Shown: positions 8,081 through 16,172 of the stretch, piece by piece
How the letters are laid out: each line of letters opens with the position of its first letter
How positions within the stretch are numbered: position 1 is the stretch's first letter
NCBI GenBank assembly: GCA_964494985.1
Contig: CAZBUB010000002.1
Location: forward strand, 1-64,000
Source: CAZBUB01 sp964494985
Lineage (GTDB): Bacteria; Desulfobacterota; Desulfovibrionia; Desulfovibrionales; Desulfothermaceae
Direction of reading: 5' to 3'
DNA: 64,000 nt
Notes under the pieces: generated by a model
Told to the model about the DNA's origin: nothing
Databases searched by the model: none
Seen by the model: the letters and a program-made list of their open reading frames with translations, nothing else
Made by a program: the position numbers and the translations under genes

Positions 8081-9895
8081 TTATTTGCCACCAAAAGAAT
8101 CCTCTTCCATTTCTACAGCTGTAGCCACTGTCTGCAAAATAACATTCATCTTGCCCCTGGTAGTGGGCAACACTGAATGCACAAAATACTCCAGATTCTT
8201 CAGCTGGCCTTGATAGAAGGCTACATCCTTTTTCTTGGCTTTGTCCAGCTTGGATGCAGCCACGTTTGCTCTCCAAAGCAGCATCCAGGCCATAACCACA
8301 TCTCCGCTGACCTCCAGCAGGGAGTAAGCATGGGCAAAGGCCTGCATGATCTTATCAGACATGGCCTTCTGACCGATATCCATAGCCACTTCGCCCAGCT
8401 TATTCAGACTTTTCTCCACCTCTGCAGCCAGATCCTTGGTCAGCTCATTTTCCTTACCTTGGGCAATGGTCTTTTGCATCTCGCCCATGAGATCCATGAT
8501 GGCCTGGCCCTTATTCAAGCCCAGCTTGCGGCCCAAAAGGTCCATAGCCTGGATCCCGTTGGTGCCTTCGTATATCATGGTAATCCGACAGTCCCTAAGG
8601 ATCTGTTCCTGCAGATATTCCTTGGTGTAGCCAAAACCTCCGTAGATCTGCACGCCTGTATTGCAGACATCAAAGGCTCGGTCTGTGACATAGCCTTTGG
8701 CGATAGGAATCAGCACATCAATAATGCCTTGATATTTTTGCTTTTCCTGATCGTCGGAGCTCATCTCCTTTCGATCCTCACAAAATCCCACATAGTAAAG
8801 CAGACTGCGCATGCCCTCAACATAGCACTTCATGTTCAAAAGCATCCTGCGCACATCTGGATGCTGGATAATGGGCACTGCAGGAGCGCTTTTGTCCTGA
8901 AGATTCATGAGATGCCTGCCCTGGACCCGTTCCCTGGCATAATTGACTGCATTGAGATATGAAGCACTAGCGCAGGCCAGACCCTGCATGCCCACCAGCA
9001 GACGGGCCTCGTTCATCATCAAAAACATCTCCCGCATGCCCTTGTTCTCCTCACCCAAAAGGAGTCCGCGGCACTTTCCCTTGCTGCCCAAGGTCATGGT
9101 GCAGGTAGAACTGGCATGGATGCCCATCTTCTCCTCTATGCCAGTACAAACCACGTCGTTGAACTCTCCCATGGAACCATCCTCATTTACCCAGTACTTG
9201 GGTACAATAAACAGGGAAATGCCCTTGGTGCCTGCAGGTGCTCCCTCTATCCTGGCCAGGACCGGATGGATAATATTCTCGGTCAGGTCGTGCTCGCCTC
9301 CGGAAATGAATATCTTGGTCCCGCTGATGGAGTAGGTACCGTCCTCATTCTTGACTGCGGTAGTTTCCAGGGCTCCTACATCCGAGCCTGCCTGGGGCTC
9401 GGTCAAAAGCATGGTGCCCATCCATTCCCCGGTGTAGAGCTTCTTCAGGAACATCTTTTTTTGCTGCTCAGTCCCAAATGTGTCAATGAGCTTGCCAGCC
9501 CCGTGGGTCAGGCCAAAGTACATATTAAAGGCATAATTGGCGCCCACCAGATAGTCGCTGGTACCCATAGCCACTGTCCTGGGCATGCCCTGTCCGCCCC
9601 AATCCGGGTCTTCTGTGACTGCTGTCCACTCCCCTTCCCGGTAGAGCTGGTACAAACGGTGGAATTCTTCCGGGACCTTGACCATATTGTTCTCGAACTC
9701 CACACCTTTTTCATCCCCTATCTTCATAGTGGGCAGGATTTCCTTGACTGCAAGGTTGCGGGCCTCGTTGATGATCAGGTCCACTGTCTTTTTGTTGAAC
9801 TCCGCAAATTTTTCATGCTTGCTCAGATCCTCGACCTGCAACTGCTCATGCAGGACAAAGTCCACATCCCTGCGATCAGCGATTACTTGTGCCAT
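8081..9895 (-). CDS. fadE: Acyl-CoA dehydrogenase, long FadE-type
   Basis: This 604-residue flavoprotein performs the first oxidation of beta-oxidation, making trans-2-enoyl-CoA and reducing ETF. It has the FAD/substrate signature LLTEPQAGSDVG. Its catalytic glutamate lies in IYEGTNGIQ, after YGGFGYTKEY. A C-terminal extension of about 130 residues beyond that motif makes it longer than the roughly 380-residue short-chain enzymes and close to Bacillus FadE. AGAGGGAAAC precedes the ATG. It lies directly upstream of the oxidoreductase and etfBA on the same strand and directly downstream of fadR. Confidence 0.93.
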   Translation of the reverse strand: MAQVIADRRDVDFVLHEQLQVEDLSKHEKFAEFNKKTVDLIINEARNLAVKEILPTMKIGDEKGVEFENNMVKVPEEFHRLYQLYREGEWTAVTEDPDWGGQGMPRTVAMGTSDYLVGANYAFNMYFGLTHGAGKLIDTFGTEQQKKMFLKKLYTGEWMGTMLLTEPQAGSDVGALETTAVKNEDGTYSISGTKIFISGGEHDLTENIIHPVLARIEGAPAGTKGISLFIVPKYWVNEDGSMGEFNDVVCTGIEEKMGIHASSTCTMTLGSKGKCRGLLLGEENKGMREMFLMMNEARLLVGMQGLACASASYLNAVNYARERVQGRHLMNLQDKSAPAVPIIQHPDVRRMLLNMKCYVEGMRSLLYYVGFCEDRKEMSSDDQEKQKYQGIIDVLIPIAKGYVTDRAFDVCNTGVQIYGGFGYTKEYLQEQILRDCRITMIYEGTNGIQAMDLLGRKLGLNKGQAIMDLMGEMQKTIAQGKENELTKDLAAEVEKSLNKLGEVAMDIGQKAMSDKIMQAFAHAYSLLEVSGDVVMAWMLLWRANVAASKLDKAKKKDVAFYQGQLKNLEYFVHSVLPTTRGKMNVILQTVATAVEMEEDSFGGK

Positions 9896-9930
9896 GTTTC
9901 CCTCTCTTTTTTCTAGTTTTATATATTGAC

Positions 9931-10539
9931 CTATTTATCCGGATTGCCAATGCCCTGAACAAACAATTCCACCAAGGGTTCAGACATGGAAACCAAAGTA
10001 TACTCCCGGCTGGAATAGAGCCAGGTGGTAATCACCTCATCCACTGCTCCTATAATCAGCTGCTTCACTAAATTAACATGGAGATTTTCTCTGATTACGC
10101 CCTCTTTCTGACCTTGTTCCACGATCTCTGCTACCAGATCAAAATACATTTTGGACATCTCCTTGATCTTGCGATCCGAGAGATGTCTCTTAAGCCGAGT
10201 CTCCATCTGGTAGACTATGGCCATTTCCCTGTTCATCTCGAACTCTTCCAGTTGCCTATGAATCAGATTCCTCAACTTGTCCAGGGCATTATCCGCCCTG
10301 TCCACTTCCTGCTTAAACCTAGAAAAGACCTGCCCGGTCTTGTAGCTGAAGAAATTGTCCAGGATATCATCCTTGTTTTTGAAGTAGAGATATATGGTTC
10401 CATCAGCCACTCCTGCCTCCCGAGCTATCTGGGATATCGTGGAGTTGAAATAGCCTTGGCGGGCAAATATTTTTATTGCAGCTTCCAGAATTTGCTGATA
10501 TTTGTCGTTTTTTTTGCTGCTTCGGCTGTCTGCTACCAT
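9931..10539 (-). CDS. fadR: TetR-family fatty-acid regulator FadR
   Basis: This 202-residue regulator has an N-terminal TetR helix-turn-helix (IARQGYFNSTISQIAREAGV, then ADGTIYLYFKNKDDIL). Its ligand-binding half resembles Bacillus/Thermus FadR, which is released from DNA by long-chain acyl-CoA. A 26-bp perfect palindrome sits 33 nt before its start, and a second one precedes fadN, so it probably represses itself and the fadN-fadA operon. It is encoded just ahead of fadE in the same direction, with 35 nt between. Specificity for acyl-CoA is inferred from family and context. Confidence 0.9.
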   Translation of the reverse strand: MVADSRSSKKNDKYQQILEAAIKIFARQGYFNSTISQIAREAGVADGTIYLYFKNKDDILDNFFSYKTGQVFSRFKQEVDRADNALDKLRNLIHRQLEEFEMNREMAIVYQMETRLKRHLSDRKIKEMSKMYFDLVAEIVEQGQKEGVIRENLHVNLVKQLIIGAVDEVITTWLYSSREYTLVSMSEPLVELFVQGIGNPDK

Positions 10540-10572
10540 TTGTAACTTGATTCCTTCACCTTTTTTGGCTAT

Positions 10573-10598
10573 TTCCTGAATGAATATTCATTCAGGAA
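10573..10598. promoter_or_regulatory. FadR operator at the fadR promoter
   Basis: This is a 26-bp perfect palindrome, TTCCTGAATGAAT followed by its reverse complement. The core TGAATGAATATTCATTCA matches the known Bacillus FadR operator pattern TGAATGANTANTCATTCA. On the minus strand it overlaps a possible -10 (TATTCA, with TTGCTA 16 nt upstream), which fits autorepression. It also lies about 80 nt before the divergent glycosyltransferase gene. Confidence 0.85.
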
Positions 10599-10676
10599 TG
10601 TCTAGCAAATTTTTTTTCAGCGTGTCAACTGGATTATCGAAATTCAAGCCAGGACCAAAAAACTCCGTCTCTAGCC

Positions 10677-12014
10677 ATGTTATACAGACATCCGCTTAAA
10701 AGATCAGATACCTTGCTTAAAACTCGACGTTTCAAGCCTGTGCAGCCCTATTCTGGTAGCAAAAATAAGGATCAGAAATACTTACGTATCGGGCTGCTCA
10801 GCTACCGCAGCAACCCCCATTGCGGCGGCCAGGGCATCTATATAAAGAATCTGAGCAAAGCCTTGGTTGAGCTAGGGCATCAGGTAGAGGTCATCTCTGG
10901 AGAACCCTATCCAGAACTTGATTCTAGGGTAGGGCTGACTCCCCTCCCCGGTCTTAACCTTTACTCCTACCCCACTGCTCGGGCCGCGATTAGGGAAAGG
11001 GGCATCAGGTCCAAGACCGACCTGTATGAATACTTGAGCTACATCAGCGGTGGGTTCCCAGAACCCTACTGTTTTGGCCGCAGGCTGCAGAGGCTGGCTC
11101 AAGGCAAGCTTCAAAATTTGGACATCTTGCATGACAACCAAAGCCTTTGCTATGGCCTGCTGCATTTGCAAAAGGCTGGCTTTCCGGTTCTGTCCACCTT
11201 GCACCATCCCATCAGCATGGATCTGAGATATGCCCTAGACCATGAGAATAATTGGGGACTGCGTCTTTTGATCCGGCGTTGGCACAGCTTCCTGGGCATG
11301 CAAAAGAGAGTTGCTCCTAGACTGCAGGGACTCCTGACTGTCTCCCAGTCGTCCAAGCAGGATTTTCAGCGCGAATTCGGGCTTACATCGAAGAATATTC
11401 AAGTAGTGCACAATGGTGTGGATCTCAAGGGCTTTTCTCCCAGGTCAGATATCCAGCCCAGGCCAGGCAGGATCATGGCCACCGCAAGTGCTGACGTCCC
11501 CTTAAAGGGCCTTTCCTATCTGCTCAAGGCTTTGTACAGCTTGAGCAGGGAGTTCCCCCATTTGCACCTGGTGGTTTTGGGCCGGCCCAAAGAAAAAGGC
11601 TTCACTGCCAATCTGCTGGAACAGCTGGAGATCAAAGACCGAGTCAAATTTGTGCACGGTCTGAGCGAAGAACAAATCGCCATAGAATATGCCAAATCCA
11701 GCCTGGCTGTAGTTCCTTCCTTGTATGAGGGATTTGGCCTGCCTGCTGCCGAAGCCATGGCCTGCGCCACTCCCCTTATCTCCAGCACCGGAGGAGCTCT
11801 TCCGGAAGTGGTTGGTGACGCGGGTCTATTGGTACCTCCTGCGGATTCCCAGGCTCTGGCTGCAGCTATCAAAAGGCTCATGCTGAGCCCTGAGCTGGCT
11901 TGGGAGCTGGGACAGGCTGGCAGGCGTAGGATGGAAAAGCATTTCAGCTGGAAAAAAGCAGCCGAGCACACGGTAGACGTTTACCGCCAAACCATATGCC
12001 CAGCTCTACTCTAG
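10677..12014 (+). CDS. Glycosyltransferase family 4
   Basis: This 445-residue GT-B fold retaining glycosyltransferase has an N-terminal GGQGIYIKNLSKAL glycine-rich acceptor motif and HNGVDLKGFSP in the linker. The donor site is SLYEGFGLPAAEAMACATP (the E-x7-E motif), followed by GDAGLLVPP. No ribosome site is visible before the ATG at 10677. Homologues usually begin near the IGLLSYRS strand, so about 30 N-terminal residues may be untranslated. A methyltransferase gene starts on the next base after its stop. It is the first gene of a cassette set inside the fatty-acid locus. Substrate unknown. Confidence 0.88.
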   Translation: MLYRHPLKRSDTLLKTRRFKPVQPYSGSKNKDQKYLRIGLLSYRSNPHCGGQGIYIKNLSKALVELGHQVEVISGEPYPELDSRVGLTPLPGLNLYSYPTARAAIRERGIRSKTDLYEYLSYISGGFPEPYCFGRRLQRLAQGKLQNLDILHDNQSLCYGLLHLQKAGFPVLSTLHHPISMDLRYALDHENNWGLRLLIRRWHSFLGMQKRVAPRLQGLLTVSQSSKQDFQREFGLTSKNIQVVHNGVDLKGFSPRSDIQPRPGRIMATASADVPLKGLSYLLKALYSLSREFPHLHLVVLGRPKEKGFTANLLEQLEIKDRVKFVHGLSEEQIAIEYAKSSLAVVPSLYEGFGLPAAEAMACATPLISSTGGALPEVVGDAGLLVPPADSQALAAAIKRLMLSPELAWELGQAGRRRMEKHFSWKKAAEHTVDVYRQTICPALL

Positions 12015-12746
12015 ATGATGCTCACCTTTAATGCAAAAAAGCTAAATCTCACTCCAGGGGACAGGGTCCTTGACCTGGGCTGCGGCCAAGGCAGACACGG
12101 CCATGCCCTGTATAAGGAACAAGACCTTAAGGTCTACTGCCTAGAGCTCAATCTGCAGGAGCTCAAACAAGCCCGCTCTGGATTCAAACTCCTCGAGGCT
12201 GAAAACAAGGCTCAAAATCCAGGGGGGTATCTGCTGCTGCAGGGCAACTGCCTGCAGCTGCCATTTGACCCTGCCAGCTTTCAGGCTGTGATCTGCTGTG
12301 AGGTCCTGGAGCACCTGCAGAACTATCATCAGGCTTTATTGGAAATCAGACGGGTCCTCAAGCCTGGAGGGCTCTTAGTCCTGAGTGTCCCCCGCTTCGG
12401 CCCGGAACGTATCTGCTGGGCCTTGAGCAAGGAATATCAGCTGGATCCAGGAGGGCATTTGCGCATATTCCAGGCCAAGTCTCTGCGTTTGGAAATCCAA
12501 AGGTTGGGATTTGAAATGTTCGCCAAACACTGGGCCCATGCCCTCCACTCCCCTTATTGGTGGCTCAAGTGCTTAAAATGGGAAAAAAGGGATTCCTGGC
12601 CTGTCATCAAGCTCTATCACAGGTTTCTAGTCTGGGACCTACTGAAAGCCCCTGCTTTGAGCAGAGGCCTGGAACGTATCTTGAATCCCGTGATCGGCAA
12701 GAGCATAGTTTTTTATTTCCGCAAGCAACATAACAGTCACTGGTAA
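12015..12746 (+). CDS. Class I SAM-dependent methyltransferase (Methyltransf_11 type)
   Basis: This 243-residue protein has the Rossmann SAM motif I VLDLGCGQGRHG, an acidic motif II (CLELNLQ), and the later strand AVICCEVLEHLQNYHQAL. The C-terminal 80 residues are aromatic and basic (SPYWWLKCLKW) and may contact a lipid or sugar acceptor. It starts with ATGATG immediately after the glycosyltransferase stop (zero spacing), so the two are co-translated. The product may methylate what the glycosyltransferase makes, but that is only inferred from position. Confidence 0.88.
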   Translation: MMLTFNAKKLNLTPGDRVLDLGCGQGRHGHALYKEQDLKVYCLELNLQELKQARSGFKLLEAENKAQNPGGYLLLQGNCLQLPFDPASFQAVICCEVLEHLQNYHQALLEIRRVLKPGGLLVLSVPRFGPERICWALSKEYQLDPGGHLRIFQAKSLRLEIQRLGFEMFAKHWAHALHSPYWWLKCLKWEKRDSWPVIKLYHRFLVWDLLKAPALSRGLERILNPVIGKSIVFYFRKQHNSHW

Positions 12747-12748
12747 GG

Positions 12749-12760
12749 AGTGAAAAGCAC
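12749..12760 (+). repeat. Left 12-bp inverted repeat around the toroid gene
   Basis: AGTGAAAAGCAC here has its exact reverse complement at 13987-13998. The pair brackets the gene at 12886-13968. It may mark an insertion or be chance. Confidence 0.35.
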
Positions 12761-12885
12761 GCATCGCTTCTTACCTGAGACTCTCCCCCTGCACTTCGCG
12801 TAGCAGGAAAGAAAAGAAAGAGTTCAAGGCAGGGTAGCACATTCATGTTAGACACAATATTACACCGATCCAGAACAAAAGGGGT

Positions 12886-13968
12886 TTGAGGCTCGTGCGA
12901 AATCTGTACATCTCCCACGGATTTTTTCCTCAGGAATATTTCTCTGTCAGTGCTGAGTACATAGCAAAGGTCCAGCTGCCCTCTGGAGCGATACCCTGGT
13001 TTCCAGACGGTGTCTTGGATCCTTGGGACCATGTGGAGGCTGCCATGGGACTAGCTGTATGCGGCTTCTATCCCCAGGCTAGGCAGGCATATCTCTGGCT
13101 TGCAGAAAACCAGGAACAGGACGGCGGATTCTGGCCTGCATATGCAGACACCCAGCCCCTGGATACCACCAGGAAGGAAAGCCACCATGCACCATATGCA
13201 GCCACAGGTCTCTGGCACTATTTTCTTCTGACCCGGGACCTGGAATTTCTGCGCATGATGTGGCCATGTGTGGAGGCGGCTTTAGACTTTGCCTGCAGCC
13301 TGCAAAGCAATCACGGAGATATTGCCTGGGCCCTGCAGGCTAACAACGAAACCTATCCTGACGCTTTGATTACTGGCTGCAGTTCTATATACAAAAGCTT
13401 GGAATGTGGTCTGCTCATAGCCAGGGAACTGGGGCTGCAACGGCCTTCCTGGCAGCTGAGCAGACAACAACTGGGCAAAGCATTGCAAGAAAAACCCTGG
13501 CGTTTTGATCGCACTTGGCCCAGCAAACAACACTATGCTATGGACTGGTTCTACCCGATACTTTGCGGCGTGTACAAACAAACAGAAGCACAACAGAGAT
13601 TAAAGAGCAGATGGCAGAATTTTGTGCTACCAGATCTGGGCTGTCTTTGCGTCAGCAACCAACCCTGGATCACTGTGGCAGAATCCTGCGAACTGGTCAT
13701 GGCCCTCCTTGCTGCCGGTCAATACAGCCAGGCCGCCAGGGTTTTCAGCTGGCTTCACCATAACCGCGATCAACATGGGGCCTACTGGACAGGTTTCCAG
13801 AGGGAGCTGGGCATCTATTGGCCCAGGGAAAAGCCCACCTGGACCGCTGCAGCCGTAATCCTGGCGGCTGATGCTCTAGCAGGCGCGACTTCTGCTGCGG
13901 ATCTGTTTACTGGGCAGACAATGCCTTTGAGGGAAGAGGCAGCTCATTTGAGTGCAGCTGCGAAATAG
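12886..13968 (+). CDS. Alpha-alpha toroid (prenyltransferase-like) protein
   Basis: This 360-residue protein shows the repeated helical pattern of the terpenoid-cyclase / protein-prenyltransferase toroid or a glycoside-hydrolase (alpha/alpha)6 barrel. Conserved patches include IPWFPDGVLDPWDHVEAAMG and ESCELVMALLAAGQ. Proteins of this type are often named prenyltransferase, but the function is not established and I see no zinc or DDxxD motif. The start is uncertain: TTG at 12886 or GTG at 12895, with AAGGGG and GAGG nearby. It belongs to the cassette with the glycosyltransferase and the two methyltransferases. Confidence 0.75.
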   Translation: MRLVRNLYISHGFFPQEYFSVSAEYIAKVQLPSGAIPWFPDGVLDPWDHVEAAMGLAVCGFYPQARQAYLWLAENQEQDGGFWPAYADTQPLDTTRKESHHAPYAATGLWHYFLLTRDLEFLRMMWPCVEAALDFACSLQSNHGDIAWALQANNETYPDALITGCSSIYKSLECGLLIARELGLQRPSWQLSRQQLGKALQEKPWRFDRTWPSKQHYAMDWFYPILCGVYKQTEAQQRLKSRWQNFVLPDLGCLCVSNQPWITVAESCELVMALLAAGQYSQAARVFSWLHHNRDQHGAYWTGFQRELGIYWPREKPTWTAAAVILAADALAGATSAADLFTGQTMPLREEAAHLSAAAK

Positions 13969-13986
13969 GCAGAGGAAAAAACTTAG

Positions 13987-13998
13987 GTGCTTTTCACT
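13987..13998 (-). repeat. Right 12-bp inverted repeat around the toroid gene
   Basis: GTGCTTTTCACT is the exact reverse complement of 12749-12760. It lies 19 nt after the toroid gene stop, next to hairpin copy D. Confidence 0.35.
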
Positions 13999-13999
13999 T

Positions 14000-14080
14000 T
14001 TCGACTACGACCACAATTATCACAACTACTACGAATCAGAGAAATCTCTTCTGGCTATCGTTGTCGTAATCACAATCGAT
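14000..14080. repeat. CGAYNA hairpin repeat, copy D
   Basis: This lies between two converging genes, 17 nt after the stop of the minus-strand methyltransferase. The loop segment ACTACGAATCAGAGA is shared almost exactly with copy E 790 nt away. The two copies are therefore more closely related to each other than to the rest. Confidence 0.75.
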
Positions 14081-14097
14081 ATTGAGGAGAGTTGCCT

Positions 14098-14760
14098 TTA
14101 ATCTCTCCTGAGCAACACTCCCAAGCTCTCCACCAGCCGATGCTCCTGGAACATCCCGCTGTGCAAAGCCCTTTCATATACCTGCCGCGGGGCCTGTCCG
14201 CCCTGGGCTGGATCAAAGAAGATATCGTGGATAGCCAAGAAGCCTCCGGGCAGAATGTGCCTGGACCAGAACTCATAGTCCGCAAAAGCTGCCTCCTGGC
14301 TGTGCCCCCCGTCAATAAAAACCAAGGCCAAAGGAGTGGCCCACATTCTGGCTGCCAACTCAGAGGTGCAAACCAGTGGAACTACTGTATCTTGCAGCCC
14401 TGCCCTTTGCAGATTCCTCCTAAATTCTGGGAATGAGTCAGGCCGGCCCTGGAGCGGATCCAGGAGATCCGGATCAAAGAACTCTTCCCCTGGCTGATGC
14501 TCTTCAGAGCCATGGTGATGGTCCACACTAAACAACACCCCGCCCCTTTCCCTGACCCCCAAGCCCAAATATATGCTGGACAGCCCGCAGTAGCCCCCTA
14601 TCTCCAGACAGGGACCCAAATCAGAGGCCTCAAAGCCAGCCTCCTGCAAAACCCGTCCCTCCTCTGAAGCCAGAAAGCCCTTGACCTCTGGCAGAAAAGG
14701 ACAAATCTCCTCTGCCCTGGGCAGGTCCCCTGGCTGCTTTCTGTTCCTTTGATCCTGCAT
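14098..14760 (-). CDS. Class I SAM-dependent methyltransferase (Methyltransf_24 / CmcI type)
   Basis: This 220-residue protein has SAM motif I CLEIGGYCGLSSIYLG and the strand LALVFIDGGHSQEAAFADYE, followed by LPGGFLAIHDIF. The ID-GG-H and H-D pair is typical of metal-dependent cephalosporin-hydroxylase-like O-methyltransferases. It is unlike the methyltransferase at 12015. It converges on the toroid gene and is bracketed by hairpin copies D and E. Substrate unknown; the context suggests modification of a sugar or glycolipid. Confidence 0.82.
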   Translation of the reverse strand: MQDQRNRKQPGDLPRAEEICPFLPEVKGFLASEEGRVLQEAGFEASDLGPCLEIGGYCGLSSIYLGLGVRERGGVLFSVDHHHGSEEHQPGEEFFDPDLLDPLQGRPDSFPEFRRNLQRAGLQDTVVPLVCTSELAARMWATPLALVFIDGGHSQEAAFADYEFWSRHILPGGFLAIHDIFFDPAQGGQAPRQVYERALHSGMFQEHRLVESLGVLLRRD

Positions 14761-14785
14761 GCTGCTTTGATGGGTTGAATCCAGG

Positions 14786-14862
14786 TTATCGACTACGATT
14801 ACGACAACGACTACGAATCAGAGAGAACTCTCCTCGCCATCGCCATCATTGTCGTAATCGAT
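14786..14862. repeat. CGAYNA hairpin repeat, copy E
   Basis: This starts 11 nt after the fadA stop (minus strand). The left arm is TATCGACTACGATTACGACA and on. The right arm read in reverse is GATCGATTACGACAATGATG. The loop has the AATCAGAGAGAACTCTC mini-hairpin shared with copy D. Confidence 0.85.
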
Positions 14863-14873
14863 CTTTGCATATA

Positions 14874-16043
14874 CTAAACCCTCTCAAACACGCCTGCAGC
14901 ACCCATGCCGCCGCCTATACACATAGACACGATTCCAGTTTTGATATCTTGCCTTTGCATCTCGTGCAGCAACGTGGTGGTCAGCTTGGCCCCTGTGCAG
15001 CCCAGGGGATGTCCCAGAGCGATGGCTCCTCCGTTGACATTTACCATACTCTCATCCAAACCCACCTCGCGCATGCAGTACAGGGCCTGGGACGCAAAAG
15101 CCTCATTGAGCTCAACCAAACCTATGTCAGAAATGTTGTAACCAGTTTTTTCCAAAACACCTGGTATAGCCAGAGAAGGTCCTATCCCCATGAGCTCAGG
15201 GGGACAGCCCTTGACATCATATCCCACGAATCTGGCCATAGGGGTTAATCCGTGCTTTTCCAGGAAATCCTCTGATACCACCATGCAGACTGCTGCTCCA
15301 TCCGTCATCTGGGAAGAATTGCCCGCGGTCACACTTCCGTTTGCCTTAAACGGGGTCTTCAGTTTAGCCATCTTTTCCATGGTGCTGTCCCTGGGTCCGT
15401 CATCTATATCCACAAGCTCGGTAGTTTTCTGCAGTTTGTTGTCTTTGACCTTGGTTCTTTCCACTTCCACCGGGATGATTTCCTCGGTGAACTTGCCTTG
15501 CTTAATGGCTTGAATAGCCCTGGAATTGCTCTGCAGACCAAACCTGTCCTGATCTTCCCTGGTGATTCCGAACTTCTCAGCCACATTTTCAGCGGTAATT
15601 CCCATATTAGCATAGGATTCAGGCCAGTTCTCCACAAGATCAGGATTGGAGGAAAACTTGTTCCCGCCCATGGGAACCATAGTCATGGACTCTACACCCC
15701 CAGCCACAATACAATCCGCAAACCCGGACATGATCCTCTCCGCTGCCATGGAGATAGACTGCAGACCAGAGGAGCAAAACCGATTCACGGTTTGTCCCGG
15801 GACCTGATAGGGCAGGCCTGCATTGAAAACTACCATGCGGGCCACATTCATGCCCTGTTCAGCCTCAGGGAAGGAGCAGCCCAGGATCACGTCCTCGATC
15901 TGCATGGGCTCCACTTTTGTTTTCTCCAGCAATCCCTTTAGTGCCACCGTTGCCAGATGATCCGGACGAACATTGGCGAACTTGCCCCTGTTGGCCCTGC
16001 AGCCCGGGGTCCTCACTGCCTTGAGTATATATGCCTTCTTCAT
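14874..16043 (-). CDS. fadA: Acetyl-CoA C-acyltransferase FadA
   Basis: This 389-residue thiolase does the last step of beta-oxidation, releasing acetyl-CoA. Signatures are Cys90 in VNRFCSSGLQS, LNEAFASQAL, GHPLGCTGA and CIGGGMGAAG. An upstream ATG (16055) is in frame, but GGAGG lies 5 nt before the ATG at 16043, which gives the canonical MKKAYILKAVRTP start. It follows fadN on the same strand, 130 nt downstream with hairpin copy F between. This fadN-fadA order is that of Bacillus fadNAE. Confidence 0.94.
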   Translation of the reverse strand: MKKAYILKAVRTPGCRANRGKFANVRPDHLATVALKGLLEKTKVEPMQIEDVILGCSFPEAEQGMNVARMVVFNAGLPYQVPGQTVNRFCSSGLQSISMAAERIMSGFADCIVAGGVESMTMVPMGGNKFSSNPDLVENWPESYANMGITAENVAEKFGITREDQDRFGLQSNSRAIQAIKQGKFTEEIIPVEVERTKVKDNKLQKTTELVDIDDGPRDSTMEKMAKLKTPFKANGSVTAGNSSQMTDGAAVCMVVSEDFLEKHGLTPMARFVGYDVKGCPPELMGIGPSLAIPGVLEKTGYNISDIGLVELNEAFASQALYCMREVGLDESMVNVNGGAIALGHPLGCTGAKLTTTLLHEMQRQDIKTGIVSMCIGGGMGAAGVFERV

Positions 16044-16083
16044 ATCAGCCTCCATTTCAAACTGTTGATGTAGATATCATCAG

Positions 16084-16145
16084 TATCGATTGCGATTAGG
16101 ACAGCGGCAAGGCACTTCAATCTTACTCTTGCTGTCGTCATCGAT
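16084..16145. repeat. CGAYNA hairpin repeat, copy F
   Basis: This short copy lies 27 nt after the fadN stop, inside the fadN-fadA operon. Arms: TATCGATTGCGATTAGGACA on the left; on the right, in reverse, GATCGATGACGACAGCAAGA. If it terminated fully, fadA would need its own promoter. Confidence 0.7.
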
Positions 16146-16172
16146 CTTTCCAGACCCTTACCTATCGTGTCC

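Noticed and set aside
12607..13032. 141-codon minus-strand frame across the methyltransferase-toroid gap
   Set aside because: It overlaps both neighbouring genes on the other strand and has no ribosome site or family pattern.
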